Assembly: GCA_001692895.1 (NCBI GenBank)
Contig: KV748180.1
Span: 4,927,805-4,991,804 of the forward strand
Source: Cenococcum geophilum 1.58
Taxonomy: Eukaryota > Ascomycota > Dothideomycetes > Gloniales > Gloniaceae
Length of the DNA: 64,000 nt
Direction: 5' to 3'
A model generated the notes under the pieces. The model saw only the letters and a program-made list of their open reading frames with translations, was not told the origin of the DNA and searched no databases. Each line of letters begins with the position of its first letter. Positions within the stretch are counted from its first letter, which is position 1. A program made the position numbers and the translations under genes. Of the stretch, positions 44,038 to 55,849 are shown one piece after another.

Positions 44038-46729
44038 ATGCGGGCTCAGGCTCTTAGGGCGGGAAGGTCCATACCTTCCAGGGTAAGCGTTACTTCAAAA
44101 ATTGCACATTGAGTCTTCGGTTCGTCCTAGAAATATACCCCACCATGTACCTGCTTCTCTAGCTGAGGATTAAAATTCAATTGAAAGCCTACTGTTTCTG
44201 TTCACAAAATTATTTCTGATCCAATTATTTTCGGATTCTGACCAGTCAAAGGCCTGTCACACGACCCTCCTACGGACTTCTCTCCCATCGAGGCGATACC
44301 TGGCCACTGCAGAATCCAGCTCACCTCACTCTAAAGCTGACATTGGCTCTCGAACACCTCCATATCAAAAACTTACCAAAAGGCTCTATGAAGTACGCCG
44401 AGTCCTGGGCCCAGACCGGCAGCTGACCCTCGCCGAAAAAATCCTCTACTCCCATCTCGACAATCCTGAAGAATCCCTTCTCACGAACACCCAGAATGGC
44501 GCAAATATTAGAGGTATAGCGAACCTCAAGCTTAAACCTGACCGAGTGGCGATGCAAGATGCCTCGGCACAGATGGCGCTCCTTCAATTTATGTCCTGCG
44601 GATTGCCCACAACTGCAGTTCCAGCTAGCATACACTGCGACCATATGATTGTGGGTGAGAAGGGCGCCGATACGGACTTGCCGTCCTCAATTGCAGGTAA
44701 TAAGGAAGTTTTTGACTTTCTGGGATCCGCGGCGAAGAAGTACGGAATTGAGTTCTGGCCGCCAGGTGCGGGTATTATACATCAGACGGTTCTAGAAAAC
44801 TACTCTGCGCCTGGATTGATGATGCTAGGCACGGATAGCCATACGCCAAACGCAGGTGGTCTGGGTGCTATTGCAATCGGCGTTGGCGGTGCGGATGCTG
44901 TTGATGCGCTTGTAGATGCGCCGTGGGAGTTGAAGGCACCTAAAATATTGGGTGTTAAGCTGGAGGGCGAGCTAAGCGGATGGGCTTCTCCTAAAGACGT
45001 GATATTAACACTTGCTGGGAAGCTCACAGTTAGAGTGGGTTCCTTGGTACTTCTAAACTGGTAAAGCGAGGACTGACAATATTCGCAGGGTGGTACTGGC
45101 TTCGTAATTGAGTATTTTGGGTCTGGCGTAGACACATTAAGCTGCACCGGAATGGCCACAATCTGTAACATGGGCGCTGAAGTTGGCGCTACAACGTCTC
45201 TGTTCCCATTTTCATCTCAACACATTCCATACTTGGAAGCCACTCATCGTGGGTCCATTGCTAAGGCAGCTGCAGCAATTGCCTCTGCCCCGACAGCCCA
45301 AAATCTCCTTGCTGCTGACCCGGAAGCTAAATACGACGAAATCATTACCATCGACCTCTCAACCCTCGAACCACATATTAACGGCCCTTTCACCCCGGAT
45401 CTCTCAACCCCATTATCCAGGTTTTCTTCCGTTGTGGAAGAGAACAACTGGCCGAAAACCTTCGGTGCCGGCCTCATTGGGAGCTGCACTAACAGCTCAT
45501 ATCAAGACATGACGCGAGCTGAGGACCTCGTCAAGCAAGCTTCTGCTGCAGGTCTAACGCCCAAAGCTTCTTTCTTCATCACTCCTGGCAGCGAACAGAT
45601 CCGCGCAACGCTCGACCGTGATAACACGCTCTCAACGTTCTCCTCCGCCGGCGGAACCGTCCTAGCAAACGCATGCGGACCTTGTATCGGCCAGTGGAAG
45701 CGCACAGACGGGGTCACAAAAGGCGAATCCAACGCCATCTTCACGTCTTATAACCGCAACTTCCGCGGCCGCAATGACGGAAATCCAGCTACTATGAACT
45801 TCCTCGCATCCCCCGAACTCGTCACTGCTCTCACATACGCTGGCAGCACGACCTTCAATCCGCTCACAGATACCATTCCCACGCCTTCCGGAACCCCCTT
45901 CCGCTTCGCGCCACCCAAAGGCTCCGACCTCCCTACCGCAGGCTTCGCAGAAGGCAAGCCAGAACTCCTACCCACCCCCGGCGTGCCAGACCCCTCGGTC
46001 GAGGTGAAAATCGACCCCGCCTCCACCCGCCTCGCCCGTCTCGACCCCTTCCCGCCCTTCCCAAAAAGCGAGCTCTCCGGCCTGCGCGTGCTCGTGAAGG
46101 TAAAAGGGCAGTGCACAACCGACACCATCTCAGCCGCAGGCCCGTGGCTCAAATACAAAGGGCACCTGCCCAACATCGCGGAAAACACGCTGATTAGCGC
46201 CATCAACGCGGCGACGGATGAGGTAGGCGCCGCGTACGACGTCGACGGCTCGCGCGCCGGGATCCCCGAGCTGGCGAAGCGGTGGCGCGACGCCGGGCGC
46301 GAGTGGCTCGTCGTGGCTGAGCACAACTATGGCGAGGGCAGCGCGCGCGAGCACGCCGCGCTGCAGCCGCGCTACCTGGGCGGCCGCGTCGTGCTGGCCA
46401 AGAGCTTCGCGCGCATCCACGAGACGAACCTCAAGAAGCAGGGCGTCGTGCCGCTGACGTTTGCGCGCGAGTCCGACTACGAGCTCATCAACGCCTGCGA
46501 CGAGGTGCAGACGGTGGGCCTGCTCGACGTGCTGAGGAGTGGCGGGAAGGGCGAGGTGGCGCTCGTGGTTACGAAGAGGGATGGGAGCCAGGTTGGGATT
46601 AAGGCCAGGCATACGCTTAGTGAGGACCAGTGTAGGTTTGTGCTGGCGGGCAGCGCGCTGAATTTGCTGGCGATGAGGGGGAAGGAGGCGAGGGAGGAGG
46701 TTACGAGGGAGTCGGAGATGACGGATTAG
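44038..46729 (+). CDS. ACO2: Mitochondrial aconitase-family enzyme, ACO2 type (homocitrate dehydratase)
   Basis: Three exons (44038-44082, 44246-45034, 45089-46729) encode 824 aa. The first exon gives the start of a mitochondrial presequence ([15 protein letters not shown]). Family blocks include [60 protein letters not shown] and [20 protein letters not shown]. The 4Fe-4S ligands are the cysteines in [11 protein letters not shown] and ACGPCIGQW. The swivel domain has [19 protein letters not shown]. The sequence follows the second fungal aconitase (yeast Aco2), which converts homocitrate to homoaconitate in lysine synthesis, rather than Aco1. That sub-assignment rests on the N-terminal and swivel wording and needs a tree. 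The third codon positions of the last 700 bp are markedly GC-rich compared with exon 2. Stop is TAG. Confidence 0.92.
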
Positions 46730-48070
46730 GTCGGGTATAGGGGGGTTGTTATGGGAGAATGTGGGAATTTGCGTTGGATACCATATGCAATGGGTATATT
46801 ACGTGGGCGAGCTATATGCGAAAAGACAGTTGATATACTTAAATATCTGGGATAGAATCTTGTGTTGGTCACGGTTTGTATATAAAGTATAAAAGGAGTG
46901 TATTGATGGAGTTTGGAGAGCACTTCATCTACATTGTATCTTCTACACTTACGTTATGCTACGAATACTTTCTTAACAACTCATCTTTTTTTGTAACAGC
47001 TCAAGAGATGGAAGTGAGCCAGCATTGAATCTCGAACGTGGACGATGAGTAGTAGTAGCTAACTCGAGGCATGCACCTCGTAGCCCCGTAAAAATTACTG
47101 GCTTGGTATTTCCACGAAAATCTCCACGGATCAGGTAGAGGTGCTATACTCTTTCCACGGATTCCCTGTCCTATCCCACGTGCGGCCTCAGCTACGAGGG
47201 GAGCAATGAATTTACGTATCAGAAAATGCACTATCGTTGATATCGTGAAGGGTTGTCACGTGGGCTCTGTTTTCTTTCTTGAATTTCCTAATCGGGATCT
47301 GACTAGAGGCATGGTCCAACGCTTGCGATTATTTGCGGTAGGCTAGCAACATAGGTGGGAGGCATATAGCCCCGGGGCTCTCCGCCGTCAAGAAGTCTAG
47401 AAAAATGGCTCAGCTCATCGTTGCAGGACGGTTTTGGGAGTTGAAGCGCAAAGGAGCGGTGGATAGAATACTATTGAATGGCACTGACAAGAGTGTTAGT
47501 GCAACAATATCAGGCGATCGAAGCCGGGAGGGTGATAGTGGGAAGTTGCTCCACTCATACCATGTCAGCGTTGGTGTGTTTAGTAATGAATCCACAGTTG
47601 AGAGATTGCTGTGGACCGAGAACGGATAACGGCGGAAGAGCATTTTCTAGGCTGCCCATCAGCAAGGGCGGGAGAGGAAAATTTAAATGTAACATTCGAA
47701 AGGTCTGGAAGTTTTACCTCGCTTATCTTAACAAATCTAATTAAGCAGCGAGAGTTTTACACTATTTAAAGTAACCGTGTTATCTTCAAATAGGTATCTT
47801 GCTCTTAATAGCTTTAATGTAGTAGAAATTCCTCTCACATAGGTGATAACACACTCGTGTCCAGTCATGCTAGACAGCCAAGAATTACAATTGCATCTCT
47901 ATATACGCGGTCGTCGGCATCATATCTCGTTGTTTTGGAGGCGCCTGCACATGCAAGCGGAAAATCGCAAAACTAATCAAGAATAACTGTAACCGACTAC
48001 CGGACCTTGCATATTACCCTGTTCACTAGCGTCAGCACTACCCTCGTATACCTCGTATATCTATCACATA
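46730..48070. other. Border region between gene-rich and repeat compartments
   Basis: 1.3 kb with the ACO2 3' UTR and then AT-rich DNA. A 74-codon frame starts at 47,405 but shows no motif. From about 47,750 the DNA becomes TA-rich, and at 48,071 the tandem array begins. Confidence 0.5.
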
Positions 48071-48292
48071 TTGGGGGGGCTAATTTGGCGCGGTTATAAC
48101 CTAGGTTAATACGAGGTTAGGGCCATAACGCGCCCGAACCCCGCACGAGGTCGCGCAGTAACCGCCCCCAAGTACTTTCGCACGCGATTTTAGGCGAAAA
48201 GGTACATAATTTGTGTTAGATTGGTACTTCTGGATGGTCGCGTAATGTTACTCTAAATTTATAATACCTAAATGGGCTCTATTCCTATATAA

Positions 48293-48640
48293 TAGGCGTC
48301 TTAGTTACTATAGTACAGTCCTATATTAAGACGTCTCGGTTACTATAGTATAGTCCTATATTAAGGCGTCTCGGTTAATATAGTACAGTCCTATATTAAG
48401 GCGTTTTAGTTACTATAGTGCAGTCGTATATTAAGGCGTCTTGGTTACTATAGTATAGTCCTATATTAAGACGTCTTGGTTACTAGTATAGTCCTATATT
48501 AAGATGTCTTAGTTACTACAGTGCAGTTATATATTAAGGCGTCTTAGTTACTATAGTGTAATTATATATAGAGGCGTCTTAGTCACTATAGTGCAGTTAT
48601 ATATTAAGGCGTCTTAATTACTATAGTAAAATAACTATTT
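48293..48640. repeat. 35-bp minisatellite in copy 1 (10 units)
   Basis: Units of the form AGGCGTCTTAGTTACTATAG plus TGCAGTCCTATATTA. Unit six is a 33-bp variant lacking two bases (TTACTAGTA). There are no unique spacers, so this is a minisatellite and not a CRISPR. Confidence 0.9.
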
Positions 48641-48699
48641 AAATATTCTTATAAAGCCAATCTAAAGAACGCCGACCTTATAGCTGTTCCAGCTAGTTA

Positions 48700-51380
48700 A
48701 TAGCCTATCTTTTATCTCTTACTATACCGTCTCTTACGCGCCATCTTATATCCTTAATTATCCTACGGCGACGGCTATAGAATATAGCCTCGCCGTTAAC
48801 CCGCTAGCGTGCCCCCTAGCAGTAATTAAGAGCTTTAATTAATGGCCTATCTACTAGCCCTAAAGTCCACTTAGTCTAGAGCTAGAAGACTAAATTACCG
48901 CCTTAAAGCATTTTATATTTCCTTAGCGGCGCCTATAGGTTAAGGATAAATAGAAAAGATAGTTAAGTATTAGTTTATACCTACGCTAGTAGGGGCAATA
49001 TGGATATAGTAGACGGCTAAGTAAGTAGTGCGGATATTATAGACGGCTAATTAGATGGTGTAGATATTATAAATAGCTAAGCGGATAGTATAGATATTAT
49101 AGACGGCTAAGTAGATGGTGCGGATATTATAAATAGCAGCTAAGTAGGTAGTATGGATATTATAGACGGCCAAGCAGGCGGCGCGGATATAGTAGATATT
49201 ATAGTAAACGGCGTAGGCTCGCCTAAAGGTGGATATATAGACTCTATAGGCCCTATCTAAATACCTATCTTCCCTTACTAGATTTATATAGGTGCGAATA
49301 ATACTAATAATTTTTTTATTTTACTAAGGCGTTCTAAGATCGTCTATATATATAATTAAACCCCCTTTATCTTAGAAATCGCGGCCTTATATTTTAGCTT
49401 AGCTATAGCCTTATAGGCAGGCCAGTATTTCTATATTATTAGCTTATCTAGTATAACTATATTAGCTAGTAAGCTTTTTACCTATGTGGTAAACCTCTAG
49501 TACTCCTTATAGCCGAAAAGGGGGTCCTTCTATAGGGGGTAAAGCGGGAACTGCTTATATAGGATTACTAAGTCTTATAATAGGATTACCCTAAACGCGC
49601 GGAAGAGGCATAGAAATTCTAAGCCCGTAAGGTTAAGCCGTATAACCTTATTATCGGCCCTACCTAGATAATAGGCCTCTATGCGTTTTAGCTAAACATT
49701 AGTCTTTAGCTATATCTTTAAATAGAGGGCCTTCTCTGGCACCTCTTATACACGGGGGAAAAAGTAGCCCTTTTCTTTCTTTAGGAAGCTAGTAATCGAC
49801 CGTATAAACGTATTAAATAGGTAGCTAAGGTAGGCTCCTATTATCGCGTCCGTATTCTAGCATTTAGCCCATTTAATTTAGGTTTCCTTAACGCCGCTAA
49901 GCTCGGTATACTAGACGCTCTGCTTATAGGCGCTATAAGTTTTCTCCTTTAAGTAAATTCCTACACCCTAGAATATCTTTTTATTTTATTTAAACTATAT
50001 ATAATAGCTTAGCGGCCGTTACGGTACTTTAATACTACTAGGGAAGACGTATAGGTTATAGTAGTCCTCTAGCTACTAAAAGGATAGGAAGCTCTTAGCG
50101 CTATCTTTACCCTAGCGGTTAAAGAAGTAGAAGGCTACTATAGAGAGGGGGTAAAGGATAGGGTTAGCGTTCCGTATACAGCCTATATACTTAACCTTAC
50201 TATACTAATTTTACTTCCCTTATATTATTAATATAATTATATATAGCGCTAACTCGTCTAGTTTAGGCCCTTTATTCTCTAGTTTAATAAAAATAAGGTT
50301 AGTAAGCTAAATGTCTTATCTACTTTTACTATAGGTAACAGTAGTATAGCTTAAGAAATGGGTTAAAAAACGGCAGCTATATAGATTAGGTAGGGTATAT
50401 ATAAACCTAATAAATGCTCGGCTGTAGTTTAAAGGTAAGACTTAACTAAACCTAGTATCTTAGAGCCCATCTCCTAGTACTAAGTAATTGCCTTTTTAAG
50501 CCCTTTAACGTTATAGCCGCTAGTAATTATAAATAGGCCTTAATTAATAAAGTTAACGCGTTAAATCCGGTCCTTATTGTGGTAGACGCTATCTAGTACT
50601 GCTAAGAGCTTTACCCCCCGCAGCGGCTATAAGGTTTTACCTTCTAACTACTATATATAAAGCTCGGTAATAGTAAAGACATAGCTATTTATAACTAAGT
50701 ATTAGACTATCTTATTAAATAGGGCGTCTAGGGCCTCCTTATCCTATATCTCCCCTTCCTCCTTTATAGCTTCCTCCCCTATATCTATAGCTGCCCCTAC
50801 AGCTACCCTTACGGCTGCCCCTACGGCTGCCCCTATAGCTAACTTCCCCTCTAGCTACTCTACCCGCTTAACCGTCTTCTGCCTCTTTTTTACCTACTTA
50901 CTATTTTTCTATATCTTTTTCTGTTTTAACTTCTATTTTTAATAGCTAGCAGCCTATAATTTTTAGTTAATAACTTACTGCTCTAAAAATAGGTAAAGCT
51001 TATCTTCTATTACCTAGGCGCTGTCTATATTACCTTTTAGTCTTATATACTAGTCTTCCCACTCTTTCTACTTTAGCTTTTATGCCCTTATAGTATTCTT
51101 TAAGCGCTAGGCCTTATAAATATTATATAGCCGTACCGTCTAGGCCTTAAATTCGTTCTAAAGGCTATAGAAGAAGGGGGAGAAGGAGGCTAGGGGGGCT
51201 TTCTTTAACTATAAAGTAGACCGTAGGGTAAGAATATTCTTAAAAGACTCTATCTCCGCAAAAGGTTAGGGGGAAGACACGTAAGCATAGCGTGGGTATA
51301 GGTAAATAAAGCCACTAAACGCGTAAATATTAATAGAGGAGGAGAAGAAGAGAGCTCTATATTATAGAATTAGAATTATA
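48700..51380 (-). pseudogene. Ndc10_II/Crypton-type recombinase relic, copy 1
   Basis: If TAG codons are passed over, the minus strand reads as one coherent protein. An N-terminal region precedes a Lys/Gln-rich helical stretch (51,150-50,850). The Ndc10_II core follows: NPILYPLSIVAFYFFNR (about 50,110-50,190), then YLKEKTYSAYKQSV and the PR-x-PP-like segment PRVQEVPEKALYLKI (49,690-49,770). RAFRVILL and DLVILYKQFPLYPL are at 49,510-49,610. The 10-residue repeats come next and a basic end. The pattern matches the DNA-binding/recombinase domain of CBF3 subunit Ndc10 that is found in fungal Cryptons. Almost every interruption is TAG where Gln or Trp would be expected, so C-to-T damage is the cause. 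Ends are approximate; no start codon is fixed. Confidence 0.7.
48995..49190 (-). repeat. 30-bp coding repeat in copy 1 (6 units)
   Basis: Units like GCGGATATTATAGACGGCTA plus AGTAGATGGT, one of them 33 bp. Read on the minus strand in the recombinase frame they give a 10-residue repeat (IISILST-like). Corresponding tracts lie at 52,575-52,735 (5 units) and 56,118-56,305 (6 units). Confidence 0.85.
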
Positions 51381-51874
51381 ATAGGCCGTTCTATATAAAA
51401 CTAAAAGCCCTACGCGAGCTAGGAGCTAGCGCGGGTATAAGAATAAAAAAAGGGTTAAAAAATAAATTGTTAAGGCGATAATAAGGTTAAAGGCGTGTAA
51501 TAAGGTCCTCTATACTAACCTAGTACTAACTTAGGCCTTAAAAACGCGTCTAAAAAGTAGGGGCCACTACTAAAAGGGGTGGGTTATATATAACCTAAGG
51601 TTATACTAAGCTTAACCCAGACCTCTAATACCTATTATATATTAGGGGGGCTAATTTAGCGCGGTTATAACCCAGGTTAATACGAGGTTAGGGCTACCTC
51701 TACTAATAACGCGCCTGAGCCCCGTATAAGGTCGCGCAGTAACCGCCCCCAAGTACTTTCGCACGCGATTTTAGGCGAAAAGGTATATAATTTATATTAA
51801 ATTGGTACTTCTAGACGGTCGCGTAATATTGCTCTAAATTTATAACACCTAAATAGGCTCTATTCCTACGTAAT

Positions 51875-52220
51875 AGGCGTCTTAGTTGCTATAGTATAGT
51901 CCTATATTAAGACGTCTTAATTACTATAGTATAGTCCTACATTAAGGCGTCTTAGTTAATGCAGTATAGTCCTATATTAAGGCGTTTCGGTTACTATAGT
52001 GCAGTTATATATTAAGGCGTCTTAGTTACTATAGTGTAATCCTATATTAAGACGTCTCGGTTACTAGTACAGTCCTATATTAAGACGTCTTAGTTACTGC
52101 AGTGCAGTTATATATTAAGGCGTNTTAGTTACTATAGTGTAATTATATATAGAGGCGTCTTAGTCACCGTAGTGCAGTTATATATTAAGGCGTCTTAGTT
52201 ACTATAGTAAAATAACTATT
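51875..52220. repeat. 35-bp minisatellite in copy 2 (10 units)
   Basis: Same unit as in copy 1, again with the 33-bp variant as unit six. The shared variant shows the array was already formed before the element was tandemly copied. Confidence 0.9.
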
Positions 52221-52274
52221 TAGATATTTTTATAAAGCCAATCTAAAGAACGCTGACCTTATAGCTATTCCAGC

Positions 52275-54920
52275 TGGTTAATAGCCTATCTTTTATCTCT
52301 TACTATACCGTCTTTTACGCGCCGTCTTACATCCTTAATTATCCTACGGCGACGGCTATAGAATATAGCCTCGCTGTTAACCCACTAGCGTGCCCTCTAG
52401 CAGCAATTAAGAGCTTTAATTAATAGCCTATTTACTAGCCCTAAAGTCCACTTAGTCTAAAGCTAAAAGACCAAATTACCGCCTTAAAGCATTTTATATT
52501 TCCTTAGTAGCGCCTATAGGTTAAGGATAAATAGGAGAGATAGTTAAGTATTAGCTTATACCTACGCTAGTAGGGGTAATGCGGATATAGTAGACAGCTA
52601 AGCGGGTAGTGCGGATATTATAAACGGCTAAGTAAACGGTATAGATATTATAGACGGCTAAGCGGACGGTGCGGATATTATTAATAGCAGCTAAGTAGGT
52701 AGTACGGATATTATAGACGGCCAAATAGGCGGCGTAGATATAGTAAACGTTATAGTAGACAGTATAGGCTTACCTAAAGGTAGATATATAGACTTCGTAG
52801 GCCCTATCTAGATACCTATCTTCCCTTACTAAATTTATATAGGTGCGAATAATGCTAATAATTTTTTTTTTTGCTAAGGCGTTCTAAGATTATCTATATA
52901 TATAATTAAACCCCCTTTATCTCGGAAATCGCGGCCTTATATCTTAGCTTAGCTACAGCCTTATAAGTAGGCCAGTATTTCTATATTATTAGCTTATCTA
53001 GTATAATTACATTAGCTAGTAAGCTTTTTACCTATGTGGTAAACCTCTAGTACTTCTTATAGCCGAAAAGGGGGTCCTTCTATAGGGGGTAGAGTGGGAA
53101 CTGCTTATATAGGATTACTAAGTCCTATAATAGGATTACTCTAAACACGTGGAGAAGGCGTAGAAATTTTAAGCCCGTAAGGTTAAGCCGTATAACCTTA
53201 TTATCGGCCCTACCTAGGTAGTAGGCCTCTATACGTTTTAGCTAGATATTAGTCTTTAGCTATATCTTTAAATAAAGGGCCTTCTTTAGCACCTCCTATA
53301 CGCGGAAAAGAAAGTAGCCCTTTCCTTTCTTTAGAAAGCTGGTAATTAACTATATAAACGTATAAAGTAGGTAGCTAAGGTAGGCTCCTATTATCGCGTT
53401 TATATTTTAGCGTTTAGCCCATTTAATTTAGGTTTCCTTAACGCCGCTAAGCTCGGTATACTAAACGCTCTACTTATAGGCGCTATAAGTTTTCTCCTTT
53501 AAGTAAATTCCTACCCCCTAGAATATCTTTTTTTTAATTTAAACTGCGTATAATAGCTTAGCGGCCGTTACGGTACTTTAATACTGCTAGGAAAGACGTA
53601 TAGGTTATAGTAGTCCTCTAGCTACTAAAAGGATAGGAAGCTCTTAGCGCTATCTTTACCCTAGTAGTTAAAGAAGTAAAAGGCTACTATAGAGAGGGGG
53701 TAAAGGATAGGGTTAGCGTTCCGTATATAGCCTATATACTTAACCTTACTATACTAATTCTGCTTCCCTTATATTATTAATATAATTATATACGGCGCTA
53801 ACTTATCTAGTTTAGGCCCTTTATTCTCTAGTTTAATAAAAATAAGGTTAGTAAGCTAAACGTCTTATCTACTTTTACTATAGGTAATAGTAGTATAGCC
53901 TAAGGAACTGGTTAGAAAACGGCAGCTATATAGATTAGGTAGGGTATATATAAACCTAATAAATACTTGGCTGCAGTTTAAAGGTAAGACTTAACTAAAC
54001 CTAGTATCTTAGAGCCCGTCTCTTAATACTAAGTAATTGCCTTTTTTAAGCCCTTTAACGTTATAGCCGCTAGTAATTATAAATAGGCTTTAATTAATAA
54101 AGTTAATGCGTTAAATCCAGTCTTTATCACGGCGGACGCTGTCTAGTACTACTAAGAGCTTTACCCCCTATAGCGGCTACAAGGTCTTACCTTCTAACTA
54201 CTATGTATAAAGCTTAGTAATAGCAGAAATATAGCTATTTATAACTAAGTATTAAACTATCTTATTAAATAGGGCGTCTAGGGCCTCCTCATCCTATATC
54301 TCCCCTTCCTCCTTTACAGCTTCCTCCCCTATACCTACAGCTGCCCCTATAGCTGCCCCTATGGCTACCCCTACGGCTAACTTCCCCTCTAGCTACCTTA
54401 CCCGCTTAACCGTCTTCTACCTCTTCTTTACCCACTTACTATCTTTCTATATCTCTTTCTGTTTTAACTTCCGTTTTTAATAGCTAGCAGCTTATAATTC
54501 TTAGTTAATAACTTACTACTCTAAAAATAGGTAAAGCTTATTTTCTGTTACCTAGGCGCCGTCCATATTACCTTTTAGTCTTATACACTAGTCTTTCTAC
54601 TCTTTCTGCTTTAGCTTATATAACCTTATAGTATTCTTTAAGCGCTAAGCCTTATAAATATTGTATAGCCGTACTGTTTAGGCCTTAAATTCGTTCTAGA
54701 GGCTATAGAAGAAAGGGGAGGAGGAGGCTAGGGGGGCTTCCTTTAACTATAAAGTAGACTGTAGGGTAAGAAGATTTTTAAAAGACTCTATCTCCGTAAA
54801 AGGTTAGGGGGAAGACGCGTAAGCACGGCGCGGGTATAGGTAAATAAAGCCACTAAACACATAAATATTAATAGAGGAGGAGAAGAAGAGAGCTCTATAT
54901 TATAGAATTATAATTATAAT
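52275..54920 (-). pseudogene. Ndc10_II/Crypton-type recombinase relic, copy 2
   Basis: Same relic as in copy 1, with an independent set of C/T and G/A changes and TAG stops. The PLSIVAFYFF block lies near 53,690-53,770 and the FPLYPL block near 53,070-53,140. The Lys/Gln-rich stretch lies near 54,430-54,720. A short extra T-run difference near 54,045 also shifts frame relative to copy 1. Confidence 0.65.
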
Positions 54921-55446
54921 AGGCCGTTCTATATAAAACTAAAAGCTCCGCGTAAGCTAGGAGCTAGTATAGGTATAAGAATAGAAAGAGGGTTAAAAAA
55001 TAGATTATTAAGGCGATAATAAGGTTAAAGGCGCGTAATAAAGTCCTCTATACTAACCTAATACTAACCTAAACCTTAAAAACGCGTTTAAAAAGTAGGG
55101 GCTACTACTAAAAGGGGGGGTAATATTTAGACGATATATCGCGGACCTTAAGGGGTTATATATAACCTAAGGTTATACTAAGCTTAACCTAAACCTCTAA
55201 TACCTATTATATATTAAGGGGGCTAATTTAGTGTAGTTATAACCCGGGTTAATATAAGGTTAAGACTACCCCTGCTAATAACGCGCCCGAACCCCATATA
55301 AGGTCGTATAGTAACTACCCCCAAGTACTTTTACACGCGATTTTAGGCGAAAAGGTATATAATTTATATTAGATCGGTACTTCTAGACGGTTACGTAATA
55401 TTGCTCTAAATTTATAACACCTAAATAGGCTCTATTCCTACGTAAT

Positions 55447-55760
55447 AGGCGTCTTAGTTACTATAGTATAGTCCTATATTAAGGCGTCTTAGTCAATATA
55501 GTGCAGTCCTATATTAAGGCGTTTTGGTCACTATAGTATAGTCGTATATTAAGGCGTCTTAGTTACTACAGTATAGTCCTATATTAAGACGTCTTAGTTA
55601 CTAGTATAGTCCTATATTAAGACATCTTAGTTATTATAGTGTAGTCGTATATTAAGGCGTCTTGGTTACTGCAGTGTAATTATATATAGAGGCGTCTTAA
55701 TTACCGTAATGCAGTTATATATTAAGGCGTCTTAGTTACTATAGTAAAATAACTATTTAG
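55447..55760. repeat. 35-bp minisatellite in copy 3 (9 units)
   Basis: Same unit. The 33-bp variant is now unit five, so one unit has been lost to its left, or gained in the other two copies. Confidence 0.9.
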
Positions 55761-55849
55761 ATATTCTTATAAAGCCAATTTAAAGAACGCCAACCTTATA
55801 GCTATTCCAGCTGGTTAATAGCCTATCTCTTATCTCTTACTATACCATC

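Larger units (their letters stand above)
48071..51642 (-). mobile_element. Crypton/Ndc10-like element, tandem copy 1
   Basis: First copy of the array. Its left tip flanks normal DNA and keeps more CA and TG dinucleotides than the matching part of copy 3. Near its right end it lacks about 35 bp found in the other two copies, at a G-run around 51,583. The gene direction is right to left. Confidence 0.75.
51643..55215 (-). mobile_element. Crypton/Ndc10-like element, tandem copy 2
   Basis: Middle copy, with the same order of parts. It has ten 35-bp units and five 30-bp units, one fewer of the latter than its neighbours. An N at 52,124 falls in the minisatellite. Confidence 0.75.

Noticed and set aside
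47405..47629. 74-codon open frame at the compartment border.
   Set aside because: No motif or splice logic, and an antisense frame of equal length exists.
48293..48640. CRISPR-like array (35-bp repeats).
   Set aside because: Units follow each other without unique spacers and the genome is eukaryotic; it is a minisatellite.
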